Shown here in pieces: positions 1 to 6,292 of a DNA stretch of 7,399 nt (positions are counted from its first letter, which is position 1; each line of letters opens with the position of its first letter). Origin of the DNA: an uncultured Pseudanabaenaceae cyanobacterium (lineage in GTDB: Bacteria > Cyanobacteriota > Cyanobacteriia > PCC-9006 > JAAUQQ01); the NCBI GenBank assembly GCA_938015405.1, contig CALLPZ010000277.1, forward strand, positions 1 to 7,399, in the 5' to 3' direction. A program made the position numbers and the translations under genes. The notes beneath the pieces were generated by a model. That model saw only the letters and a program-made list of their open reading frames with translations. It was not told where the DNA came from and did not search any database.

Positions 1-2379
1 ATGGACGTCGGTGCCATGGAATTGACACCAGAGCTGTTGTTGGGAGACCTGACCGTCAATACGTTCCTTAACCTGCTTGAGAAAGCGAGTCAGGGGAATG
101 GTCTGGAGGCGAGTTTTCAGGCCGTCTCGCTCTTTGTTGAACACGTCCGACATCATGTTCAGCAAATATTCCATATGCTGACAGGCGGGATCGGCCGCAT
201 TGTTCTCCTGGAGGCGCTTGAGGTCTCGTTGGAGGGTGCCTGCGAAGCGATCGCTGCAGTATTGCTTATACCAATTGAGTTGTTGGAGCTGGAGCTGTTG
301 TTCGCCTTGCTGAATCAGCTGGCGTACGGTGCGTCGGGAACCTGCCAACTGCACGACCAGTGTGTTGGCAAAATTTAGGCTTTCGGGATTCCATTGGCGG
401 CGTTTTTCCACACCTGCCAGAACAACCCCTTGGGGGACTTCACCGGGATGGGTGCGCAGGGGGAACAGAATAATTTGGTCTAGCTGGGCCAGCTGCAGCC
501 ACTCCTGAGTCGCTGGGGCAAGGGATTCGGGATGGGTAACGATCAAGTTGTCTGCCTGAAGCAGCTCTTGCATAAGGGGATCTCTGAGTGAGTCCACAGT
601 GAGTCCCTGAGGTAAGCTCCAGTTGCTGTCCTGGTGAGTACTAGCCACAAGGCTACCCAGACCGTCCTTGGGTGACCAGCTGAATAGCGCCACCAAGGGA
701 ACGTTCAAGAGTCGACTGATCGACTGGGTGGCTACCTCATCCAATCGCTCGGGGTTGCGTTCTTGCAACATGGCAGTCAGGCCCCATTGGAGAGACTGAT
801 GTAGAGTCTCCAGTTGTTGCATCTGGCGAACGACGGCCCGCTGGTGCATGACAAGATTGAGTTGCTGGGCCACTCGATAGAGGAGCGCTTGCTCGTTTTG
901 AGTCCAGCTGTAGGTCTGTTCACGAGTGACCAAGAGCATGCCTTCCTGGGCGGAACCAGGTGCCGTGGGACAGAGCATGCAGGATTGAACCCCGGCCGCT
1001 TCTAGGGACTTTTTCCAGCCCACGAGCCGCAGGTCATTTTGCCAATCTTCTAGGGCAATGCCAGTGGGATTCTCATTGAGGAGTTGCCAGTCTAGTTCGC
1101 TTAGGGAGGGGAGGGGGGCATTGAGGACTTTCCGCTTGCCTTGCTGGTATTGCTGGAGCAGTGGGAAATTGCTGCTGCTTTCGTCATAGTCCAGCAGAAG
1201 CATACGGCTGATGCCCAAACGTTGGAAGAGCTGTTGGGCAGTGGCTCGGAGGCTGTCTTGCCAGCTCTGCTGATCTCGCACGGCTTGGGCTAGGCTGTCT
1301 ACGAGGTTCTGATCCGCTTTTTCCTGGGTGATTGCTGCTTCTACATTGCCCATAGGGGCAATTAGGGTTGCGAGTTGGGCGACGCCTTGGAGATATTGCT
1401 TTTCTTCTTCAGTCCAAAGGCGGGGGGCAAGCCCTTCAGAAGCGAAAAAGCCCAGCAGGCCGTCGGGCCCCCACAGTGGGGTGGCTAGAATGGAGCGCAC
1501 CTTGAGCTGGGATTGCAGATAGCTGGCGATATCGGCTTGGAGAGAGCCGTTGGTATCGCTAATGGAGAGGAGGCGATCGCTCTTGAGGCTTTGGTAAAGA
1601 CTAGGGCAGTCTGCTGCTGAAATAACAGCGCTTTTTTCATTGGCTGCCTCCCCATGGGCATGGTTGGCACAGCGCTGCTTAAAGCTGCGTTCACTGGGAT
1701 CAAACCAATAGAGGCTGGTGCGGCTGGAGCCAATAAATTGGTGGGTTTCATCTACTAGGCGCTTGAGGCGAATCTCTAAACTCGGCAGGTTGCGCAGCTC
1801 ATCGAGTAGGCGTAATAGCGGCTCGGCGGGACGCTTTTTGCGCTCGGCCTGTTGGCTGTCAGCTCGCTGATTCAGTGCTGTTGCCATTTGCCCCATCAAC
1901 ATGGAGAGGATGGCAATTTCATCGGAATTGGGAGACATGCCCCAGGCTTTGCGGCCTAGGATAACGACGCCATAGCAGCGATCGTAGCAATGGATTGGAA
2001 AGACGAGTGTGCCCTGGAGCCCAATGGTGCGGGCGATGGTTTGCCATTTCCCGGCAGTACGTTCTTCGCCCAAATTGGCCAGGGTGAGGGGACGGCGCTG
2101 GACAAAGACTTGCTCTAGGATGCTGCCAGGCGTGAGGGCGATGCGCTCACGGTGCATCAGCCGCTTGTTTGATGGGGTGAATGCCTCGTTACCAATGAGG
2201 CAGTCTCCGCTTTCATCGTAGATGCCGAACCAAGCCAGCTCGTAGTTCAGCTCTCCTTTCAGGTAAGGGCTGACAGCATCAACGAGCGCATCAGCCTGCT
2301 GCGTTTCCCGCAGTGTTTTGAGGAGTTGGCTGAGGCGAGCCAGGGTTCGATTTTGCGAAGCTGGAATTGACTGAACCAT
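1..2379 (-). CDS. Multi-GAF-domain signalling protein, sensor-kinase-like (C-terminus cut by window edge)
   Basis: Open without a stop for 793 codons from the ATG at 2379-2377 down to base 1, so the C-terminus is missing. An in-frame TAA lies seven codons upstream, which supports this start, although the only purine-rich SD candidate (GGGG) is rather far away. There is no signal peptide or membrane segment, so I infer a cytoplasmic protein. Four GAF-like alpha/beta repeats can be seen at about residues 20-170, 188-343, 372-513 and 525-680. Each starts with a long helix and has hydrophobic strands such as LVFPI (126-130) and IILFPL (636-641). A glutamine-rich helix (685-702) leads to a helical region (703-775) resembling a histidine-kinase DHp hairpin, followed by IPLTRFLKQV, the usual lead-in to an ATPase domain. 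No H-E/D-x-x-T/N-P box is visible. GAF domains bind small ligands or mediate dimerisation; the ligand here is unknown. I do not recognise the specific gene. It is divergent from pyrD. Confidence 0.85.
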   Translation of the reverse strand, partial: MVQSIPASQNRTLARLSQLLKTLRETQQADALVDAVSPYLKGELNYELAWFGIYDESGDCLIGNEAFTPSNKRLMHRERIALTPGSILEQVFVQRRPLTLANLGEERTAGKWQTIARTIGLQGTLVFPIHCYDRCYGVVILGRKAWGMSPNSDEIAILSMLMGQMATALNQRADSQQAERKKRPAEPLLRLLDELRNLPSLEIRLKRLVDETHQFIGSSRTSLYWFDPSERSFKQRCANHAHGEAANEKSAVISAADCPSLYQSLKSDRLLSISDTNGSLQADIASYLQSQLKVRSILATPLWGPDGLLGFFASEGLAPRLWTEEEKQYLQGVAQLATLIAPMGNVEAAITQEKADQNLVDSLAQAVRDQQSWQDSLRATAQQLFQRLGISRMLLLDYDESSSNFPLLQQYQQGKRKVLNAPLPSLSELDWQLLNENPTGIALEDWQNDLRLVGWKKSLEAAGVQSCMLCPTAPGSAQEGMLLVTREQTYSWTQNEQALLYRVAQQLNLVMHQRAVVRQMQQLETLHQSLQWGLTAMLQERNPERLDEVATQSISRLLNVPLVALFSWSPKDGLGSLVASTHQDSNWSLPQGLTVDSLRDPLMQELLQADNLIVTHPESLAPATQEWLQLAQLDQIILFPLRTHPGEVPQGVVLAGVEKRRQWNPESLNFANTLVVQLAGSRRTVRQLIQQGEQQLQLQQLNWYKQYCSDRFAGTLQRDLKRLQENNAADPACQHMEYLLNMMSDVFNKERDGLKTRLQTIPLTRFLKQVKERIDGQVSQQQLWCQFHGTDVH
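247..254. repeat. HIP1 octamer GCGATCGC in the GAF gene
   Basis: Exact match, coding for part of CSDRFA in the region after the last GAF domain. Confidence 0.9.
1573..1580. repeat. HIP1 octamer GCGATCGC in the GAF gene
   Basis: Exact match, coding for part of KSDRLL (266-271) in the second GAF-like domain. The same reading frame of HIP1 (SDR) is used as at 247-254. Confidence 0.9.
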
Positions 2380-2462
2380 GGTTTGAGCATTGGCCCCTTA
2401 AAAACTGATTCAGGAAAACGCCTAAACAGGCTAGAGCGATTGTGAATCGGTGTTATGTACAT

Positions 2463-2477
2463 GCAGTTTTGAACTGC
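2463..2477. repeat. Short inverted repeat GCAGTT-ttg-AACTGC
   Basis: A perfect 6-bp stem with a 3-base loop, 84 bp upstream of the GAF gene start on that gene's leader side. It could be an operator half-site pair or a small RNA hairpin; no T-run follows on either strand, so a terminator is unlikely. Confidence 0.5.
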
Positions 2478-2500
2478 GCTGAGGTTAAGCAGAATGGTAC

Positions 2501-2519
2501 GTCAGGTCTGTGACCTGAC
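2501..2519. repeat. Perfect 8-bp inverted repeat GTCAGGTC-tgt-GACCTGAC
   Basis: A perfect 8-bp stem with a 3-base loop in the middle of the divergent intergenic region. Its right arm overlaps a second, weaker inverted repeat (CCTGA 2514-2518 with TCAGG 2527-2531, around the palindrome AACCGGTT 2520-2527), so the two structures exclude each other. A dimeric regulator's operator or an RNA switch in a leader are both possible. No T-tract follows it, which argues against a simple terminator. Confidence 0.6.
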
Positions 2520-2762
2520 AACCGGTTCAGGCTGAGCAGGTAGGCTAGACCCGCTTCTCCCAGGACTTACCTATTGGTATAGAACGTTGTACTTAAGGCT
2601 AGAGTTCCCAGAGGATGGATTAAAAGTTGAATTCCTGGCAGGCTTGAAAGATTGACTGTGACTAGGCTAGCAGAGCTGTGGTAAGGGGAGACAACTTTAC
2701 AGATCACCTCTATGGGGCTTCGTTGGCCTTGCTGCTTGCGGTATGGGAGAAGGCGAGGATAC

Positions 2763-2776
2763 GTTGCGATCGCAAC
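2763..2776. repeat. HIP1 in a 14-bp perfect palindrome, upstream of pyrD
   Basis: GTTGCGATCGCAAC is self-complementary over 14 bp and contains the HIP1 core GCGATCGC at 2766-2773. It lies 38 bp before the pyrD GTG, just upstream of an AT-rich tract. HIP1 is dispersed in cyanobacterial genomes; a specific role here is not shown. Confidence 0.85.
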
Positions 2777-2802
2777 TATATATAGTGTCGTTATTGATAT
2801 CG

Positions 2803-2806
2803 AGGA
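2803..2806 (+). promoter_or_regulatory. pyrD ribosome binding site
   Basis: AGGA, within GAGGAAAG, lies 7 bases before the GTG at 2814. This decides the pyrD start: the in-frame ATG at 2712 has no SD. Confidence 0.7.
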
Positions 2807-2813
2807 AAGACAC

Positions 2814-3980
2814 GTGGCTGTCGACATCTACAAGGGCTTGGTTCGTCCCCTACTGTTCTCTGGTCTGAAGACAGATCCGGAGTGGTTGCACAAAACGACA
2901 TTGCAGTGGTTGGGAGCTTTGAACGAGCGCCGTGATGATGCTTCCATGGCCTGGCTGCGTCAGCAAATACGGCACCGTTGTAGCTATGTGGATTCGCGTT
3001 TAAACCAGACTTGCATAGGGCTTCAGTTTCCCAACCCTGTGGGCTTAGCAGCGGGATTTGATAAGGATGGTGCGGCGGCAGGCCTATGGTCTGACTTTGG
3101 CTTTGGCTTTGCCGAGATGGGGACCGTGACCTGGCATGCTCAGCCCGGCAACCCCCAACCTCGATTATTTCGCCTGATTGAAGATGAGGCAGTGCTCAAT
3201 CGTATGGGGTTCAATAACTTGGGCGCCCAAGCTTTGGCGGCACGGCTGCGTCAGGTCAACGATCTGGAGGGACAGAGGCTTTCAGAGCATCAACAGGCTG
3301 TCTCTCCATTGGGTATCAATTTGGGTAAGTCAAAGGTGACGCCTCTGGAGCAAGCCGTCGAGGATTACTGTTCGAGCTTTAAGGTGCTCAAGGACTTGGG
3401 TGACTATTTTGTTGTCAATGTGTCCTCGCCCAATACGCCGGGACTCCGTCAGCTTCAGGCGGCTGAACAGCTCACTCCCATTTTGTCGGGATTGCAAGCG
3501 CTGAATGATCAAAAGCGACCCCTGCTACTCAAGATTGCTCCGGATCTAACGGATGGCGATATTGCGGCCATCGTGGAGGTGGCGTTGGAGCAGAAGCTCG
3601 CGGGCATTATTGCGACAAATACCACCATTGACCGCAGTAATCTCAAAACTCAACGCCTTGCTGCAACCGGGAATCTTGTGGCTGATGAGGCTGGAGGGCT
3701 CAGTGGTGCCCCCCTGCGTCAGCGTTCGACGGAGGTTATTCGATTTATTCATCGCGAAACCCAGGGGCAGTTGCCCATTGTGGGCGTGGGTGGAGTGGCG
3801 AGCGCGGCGGATGCTTGGGACAAAATCACGGCCGGGGCTAGCTTGGTTCAGCTCTATAGTGGCTGGGTTTATCAGGGGCCAGAAATGATGCGCCACCTGC
3901 TAAAGGGGCTTGTGGAACAGCTAGATCGAGCAGGGTTAGACAGCATCCATGAGGCGGTGGGCATCGCTAATGGCAGCTAA
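2814..3980 (+). CDS. pyrD: Dihydroorotate dehydrogenase (quinone), class 2
   Basis: Oxidises dihydroorotate to orotate with FMN and passes the electrons to membrane quinone, the fourth step of de novo UMP synthesis. From the GTG at 2814 the product is 388 residues. The N-terminus (DIYKGLVRPLLF, DPEWLH, to about residue 45) is the amphipathic helical extension that attaches class 2 enzymes to the membrane. The FMN barrel follows: NPVGLAAGFDKDG (74-86), FAEMGTVTWHAQPGNPQPR (99-117), LNRMGFNNLGA (128-138), GINLGKSKVTP (167-177), LLLKIAP (237-243), ATNTTIDR (267-274), GGLSGAPLR (294-302), GVGGV (324-328) and LVQLYSGWVYQGP (344-356). VNVSSPNTPGLR (201-212) carries Ser205 as the class 2 catalytic base, where class 1 has Cys. 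A 34-residue in-frame extension to an ATG at 2712 is rejected: it is basic, unlike the family and lacks an SD. All key residues look intact. It is divergent from the GAF gene and 392 bp upstream of pilM. Confidence 0.96.
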   Translation: MAVDIYKGLVRPLLFSGLKTDPEWLHKTTLQWLGALNERRDDASMAWLRQQIRHRCSYVDSRLNQTCIGLQFPNPVGLAAGFDKDGAAAGLWSDFGFGFAEMGTVTWHAQPGNPQPRLFRLIEDEAVLNRMGFNNLGAQALAARLRQVNDLEGQRLSEHQQAVSPLGINLGKSKVTPLEQAVEDYCSSFKVLKDLGDYFVVNVSSPNTPGLRQLQAAEQLTPILSGLQALNDQKRPLLLKIAPDLTDGDIAAIVEVALEQKLAGIIATNTTIDRSNLKTQRLAATGNLVADEAGGLSGAPLRQRSTEVIRFIHRETQGQLPIVGVGGVASAADAWDKITAGASLVQLYSGWVYQGPEMMRHLLKGLVEQLDRAGLDSIHEAVGIANGS

Positions 3981-4008
3981 ATGGCGTAGAAAAAAATGGA
4001 ATTTGTGG

Positions 4009-4046
4009 AGGGCGATCGCGGGTCGTTGGTAAGGGGCGATCGCCCT
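4009..4046 (+). repeat. Paired HIP1 copies forming an 11-bp stem after pyrD
   Basis: AGGGCGATCGC (4009-4019) and GCGATCGCCCT (4036-4046) are exact reverse complements with a 16-base loop, 28 bases after the pyrD stop. Each arm contains one HIP1 octamer (4012-4019 and 4036-4043), and the right arm is itself a 12-bp palindrome (4034-4045). The transcript could form a strong hairpin that ends or protects the pyrD mRNA. No U-run follows, so it is not a classical intrinsic terminator. Confidence 0.5.
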
Positions 4047-4167
4047 TGGATCTGCTCTGTTCAAGCGTTCATCCTGGAAGGGCTTAACCCTGCTTGGGGA
4101 GGCGCAGAGAATTAAAGTTCTCTCGCAGTGGTCATTCTGCGCCAGATTATGTACCATGCTCAAGCAT

Positions 4168-4197
4168 CAAGCCGCCCCGGGATGGGATCCCGGCTTG
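4168..4197 (+). repeat. Imperfect hairpin in the pyrD-pilM gap
   Basis: Outer arms CAAGCCG (4168-4174) and CGGCTTG (4191-4197) are perfect complements. Inside, CCGGGAT and ATCCCGG (7 bp around GGG) form an alternative stem that shares the same bases. About 11 pairs form in either fold. It lies 175 bp before pilM with no T-run, so a leader structure or repeat remnant is more likely than a terminator. Confidence 0.45.
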
Positions 4198-4266
4198 AAA
4201 CTCAGGGCGAGGGTGTCTGAAAAGGGCATCTGAGCGTTGTTCCGAGCTTTTATAGCGAGGAACATA

Positions 4267-4380
4267 GTGAAGGTTGTCGACCTTGCAATGGTTCTCAATG
4301 GCTCATTCGCCATGGGGCCTAAGGCTCGACCTTCTCGAAGTCAGCATGTCAAACGCGAATGGGTAGATAACCGTGTTTAA
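4267..4380 (+). CDS. Possible 37-residue leader ORF overlapping the pilM start
   Basis: GTG at 4267 opens a frame that ends in TAA at 4378-4380 and overlaps the pilM GTG (4373) by 8 bases. GAGGA at 4257-4261 lies 5 bases before this GTG and is a better SD than anything in front of pilM. The peptide starts (M)KVVDLAMVLNGSFAMGPK and has a basic second half (KARPSRSQHVKRE). It matches no family I recognise. If translated, it could couple pilM translation to its own. It may equally be a chance frame, since 37 codons is short and no homologue is known to me. Confidence 0.25.
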   Translation: MKVVDLAMVLNGSFAMGPKARPSRSQHVKREWVDNRV

Positions 4381-5467
4381 GGGGCTGTTCTCTGGAAATA
4401 AGCAGGGCATTGGTGTCGAACTGACACCAGAGCGCATCAATGTCGCTGAGCTTAAAAAGCAGGGTCAAAGCTACAAGCTCGTGAATTTTGTCTCGGAAGA
4501 AATGCCGGAAGACATTATGCAGGATGGGCAAATTGCTAATCCTCCCGAGCTAGCTGACCTGCTGCGAAGCGTGATGGAGTCGAACAAAATCAAGGGTAAG
4601 CGCGTCGCAACGGCCATCTCTGGCCGCGATGTAATTGCACGCTTGATTTCCGTGCCTGCGGAGCTAGATGAGCAGGAATTGCGGGACATGGTCTTGAACC
4701 AGGAGGCTGGGCTTTACTTGCCCTTCCCCCGGGAGGAGGCCGATGTGGACTACCAGAAGCTGGGCTTCTTCGTTGACGAAGATGGCATTGAAAAGGTTCA
4801 AGTTCTCTTGGTGGCAACCCGCCAGGACATCACTGATACCTATATCAGTACCTTCCAAGAAGCGGGCCTAGAACTGGATGTTTTAGAAATTAGTAGCTTT
4901 GCGCTCATCCGCACGATTCGCCAGCAGCTTCAGCAATTCAGCTCTCAAGAAGCCGTTGCTATCGCCGATATCGAGTTTGACAGCACTGAGATTTCCATCG
5001 TGGTGGATGGGGTGCCTCAGTTTTCCCGCACGGTTCCCATTGGTACTTTTCAAGTTTGGCAATCTCTTTGCCGAGCCATGAACATGCCGCCCTCTCGAGA
5101 CACTGCATCTCTGCAAGGTATGACGGTGCCGGTGACCCCAGTGGACAGCATGGGGTCCAAGACCGCTCCGGGCAATCCGGGCTCTGCAGCGATGCTGCGT
5201 GTCCTGGGTGACTTGGCTGATGAGCTGCGGCGTTCGATTGATTTCTACCTCAATCAAGATGAAAACCTTGAGGTTGCTCAGCTCTTGATTGCTGGGCCTG
5301 GTGCTTGCTTAGGGCAGCTGGATGAATTCTTCAGCCAGCGCTTGAGCTTGCCCGCCAGCCAAATTGATCCCCTGTCCAATTCCTCAATTGAGGTGGGTGA
5401 TGACATTGAAGATATCCAGCGCCCCAGTTTGGGTGTGGTGTTGGGCTTAGGTCTGCGGGAGGCGTAA
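4373..5467 (+). CDS. pilM: Type IV pilus assembly protein PilM (actin-like ATPase)
   Basis: PilM is the cytoplasmic, actin/FtsA-like ATP-binding protein of the type IV pilus; it holds the N-terminal tail of PilN and links the alignment complex to the motor. The product is 364 residues from a GTG; an in-frame TAG at 4364-4366 rules out an upstream start, and the SD is weak. Visible parts: phosphate-1-like strand and turn GIGVELTPERINVAEL (12-27), the 1C-like region with VATAISGRDVIARLISVP (78-95), LRDMVLNQEAGLYLPFP (103-119), phosphate-2-like VAIADIEFDSTEISIVVDG (195-213), the helix ELRRSIDFYL (284-293), and the adenosine-motif strand LLIAGPGACLGQL (304-316). Residues 239-274 are a Pro/Ser/Thr/Gly-rich, probably flexible segment. 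The usual Asp-Ile-Gly of phosphate-1 reads Val-Glu-Leu. The pilN SD sits in its last codons, indicating an operon. Confidence 0.95.
   Translation: MFKGLFSGNKQGIGVELTPERINVAELKKQGQSYKLVNFVSEEMPEDIMQDGQIANPPELADLLRSVMESNKIKGKRVATAISGRDVIARLISVPAELDEQELRDMVLNQEAGLYLPFPREEADVDYQKLGFFVDEDGIEKVQVLLVATRQDITDTYISTFQEAGLELDVLEISSFALIRTIRQQLQQFSSQEAVAIADIEFDSTEISIVVDGVPQFSRTVPIGTFQVWQSLCRAMNMPPSRDTASLQGMTVPVTPVDSMGSKTAPGNPGSAAMLRVLGDLADELRRSIDFYLNQDENLEVAQLLIAGPGACLGQLDEFFSQRLSLPASQIDPLSNSSIEVGDDIEDIQRPSLGVVLGLGLREA
5457..5462 (+). promoter_or_regulatory. pilN ribosome binding site inside pilM
   Basis: GGGAGG in the last codons of pilM lies 8 bases before the pilN ATG. With a 3-bp gap between stop and start, translation of the two genes is probably coupled. 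Confidence 0.8.
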
Positions 5468-5470
5468 GGC

Positions 5471-6292
5471 ATGTATAACTTAGACGTTAATTTCCTCAAC
5501 GACCGAGGCATTCAAACCCAAGAGGTCAGTCGCTCAACGCGTTCCTCTGGGAGTGGTGGTCCGGTTAACTGGACGCCAGCGATCGCTGGCTTGCTGGTAG
5601 GTCTTCTGTTCCCAGCATTGGCGCTTTTAGGTCTGGCTTGGTTTAAGTCTGAAGGCACTAAAATCGCTGATAAAGAAGCTGTGGTGGATGGCGAATTAGC
5701 CAAGCTCCAACAGCAGGTTGCTGAGCTCGAAGCGATTCGTGCCGAAGCGAGGGCGATTGAAGGCGATAGCCTGGCTTTGGTTAAAGTGTTTGACCGCCTT
5801 CAACCCTGGTCCGCCATTCTTCAAGATGTGAGCAACCGCGTTCCTAAGACAGTTCGCTTGTCTTCTGTAGTTCAGGATGACGAGACTGGCGCTTTAACCC
5901 TTTCTGGCAATGCTGAGTCCTATGAAGATGTCAATGACTTCATGCTCAAGCTAGCTGCTTCTCCCTTCTTTGATGATGAAGAAGTTGTCCTGGGTGGAGC
6001 CACCTTGGAAGAAGACCCGACGGAGGTGGAGGTGACCAGTGAGGGAGATTCTGCTCCCGAAGTGGAAATTGAAGCGACCGATGTGGTTAGCTACAGCATC
6101 ATCGCTCCCTTGGGAGAATGGTCCTATGCCGACGATGAGATGGTTTCCTTGCTGAGCCAATTAGGCTCTGAGGGGATGCTGGCGCGGGTTCAAGCCTTGG
6201 GTACTGAAGGCCTCCTCGATAAGCTGAAGCGCCAGGAAGCTGAAAGTGATGTAGACCCGATTGTGCCTGAACAGGAGGCTGCCCAATCATGA
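5471..6292 (+). CDS. pilN: Type IV pilus alignment protein PilN
   Basis: PilN is the bitopic inner-membrane protein that binds PilM through its cytoplasmic tail and PilO through its periplasmic part. The product has 273 residues. The N-terminus YNLDVNFLNDR (2-12) corresponds to the conserved PilM-binding tail (INLLP-like in other bacteria). A Ser/Gly-rich linker follows, then one membrane helix at about 37-58, a coiled coil at about 62-95 (rich in Glu, Ala and Lys), and a PilN-type ferredoxin-like domain (about 100-180) with LQPWSAILQDVSNRVPKTVR (110-129), LTLSGNAESYEDVNDFM (142-158) and a closing strand SYSIIAPL (207-214). An acidic segment (178-203) interrupts the domain, and a 55-60-residue, mostly helical and acidic tail follows. 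Both are longer than in PilN of proteobacteria, where about 180-210 residues is usual. The stop overlaps the pilO start by 4 bp. Confidence 0.92.
   Translation: MYNLDVNFLNDRGIQTQEVSRSTRSSGSGGPVNWTPAIAGLLVGLLFPALALLGLAWFKSEGTKIADKEAVVDGELAKLQQQVAELEAIRAEARAIEGDSLALVKVFDRLQPWSAILQDVSNRVPKTVRLSSVVQDDETGALTLSGNAESYEDVNDFMLKLAASPFFDDEEVVLGGATLEEDPTEVEVTSEGDSAPEVEIEATDVVSYSIIAPLGEWSYADDEMVSLLSQLGSEGMLARVQALGTEGLLDKLKRQEAESDVDPIVPEQEAAQS
5575..5590. repeat. HIP1 in a 16-bp perfect palindrome inside pilN
   Basis: GCCAGCGATCGCTGGC is self-complementary over 16 bp, with HIP1 at 5579-5586. It is coding (Pro-Ala-Ile-Ala-Gly, start of the PilN membrane helix), showing that this copy is tolerated within a conserved position of the gene. 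Confidence 0.85.
6273..6278 (+). promoter_or_regulatory. pilO ribosome binding site inside pilN
   Basis: A consensus AGGAGG in the 3' end of pilN lies 10 bases before the pilO ATG. Confidence 0.8.

Larger units (their letters stand above)
2380..2813. other. Divergent intergenic region between the GAF gene and pyrD
   Basis: This 434-bp stretch should hold the promoters of both divergent genes. I see no convincing -35/-10 pair for either. An AT-rich TATATATA at 2777-2784, about 30 bp before the pyrD start, is the best -10-like sequence but has no -35 at proper spacing. The left half carries three closely packed inverted repeats (2463-2531) and the right half one extended HIP1 palindrome. The frames open here (for example 2567-2827 minus) have no SD, no recognisable domain and odd composition, so I call no gene. 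Confidence 0.6.
3981..4372. other. Structured intergenic region pyrD-pilM
   Basis: This 392-bp gap holds a HIP1-based hairpin just after pyrD, a second hairpin at 4168-4197, small inverted repeats at 4270-4284 (AAGGT/ACCTT) and 4298-4313 (ATGGC/GCCAT), a direct repeat CAATGG (4286-4291, 4296-4301) and a possible short leader ORF at 4267-4380. No tRNA or known riboswitch is recognisable. The pilM promoter probably lies in it; TATAGC at 4251-4256 is -10-like but lacks a matching -35. Confidence 0.6.

Noticed and set aside
1..378. Plus-strand open frame of 125 codons
   Set aside because: It lies antisense to the continuous 793-codon GAF frame, has Leu/Glu-rich composition typical of such a shadow, and no recognisable domain.
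2577..2592. NtcA-like site GTA-N10-TAC upstream of pyrD
   Set aside because: The usual spacing is 8 bases and no -10 follows at the right distance.
2712..2813. In-frame ATG at 2712 as the pyrD start, adding 34 residues
   Set aside because: No SD before it; the added residues are basic and unlike the family, while the GTG at 2814 has AGGA at 7 bases and matches the usual PyrD N-terminus.
2567..2827. Minus-strand frame of 86 codons across the pyrD promoter region
   Set aside because: No SD, no recognisable domain, and it would overlap the pyrD start and its likely promoter.
3546..3896. Overlapping frames on both strands inside pyrD
   Set aside because: They sit within the conserved FMN-barrel coding sequence of pyrD and match nothing.
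3996..4115. 39-codon frame after pyrD containing both HIP1 copies
   Set aside because: No SD, and the repeated Gly-Asp-Arg comes only from HIP1 translated in one frame; probably chance.
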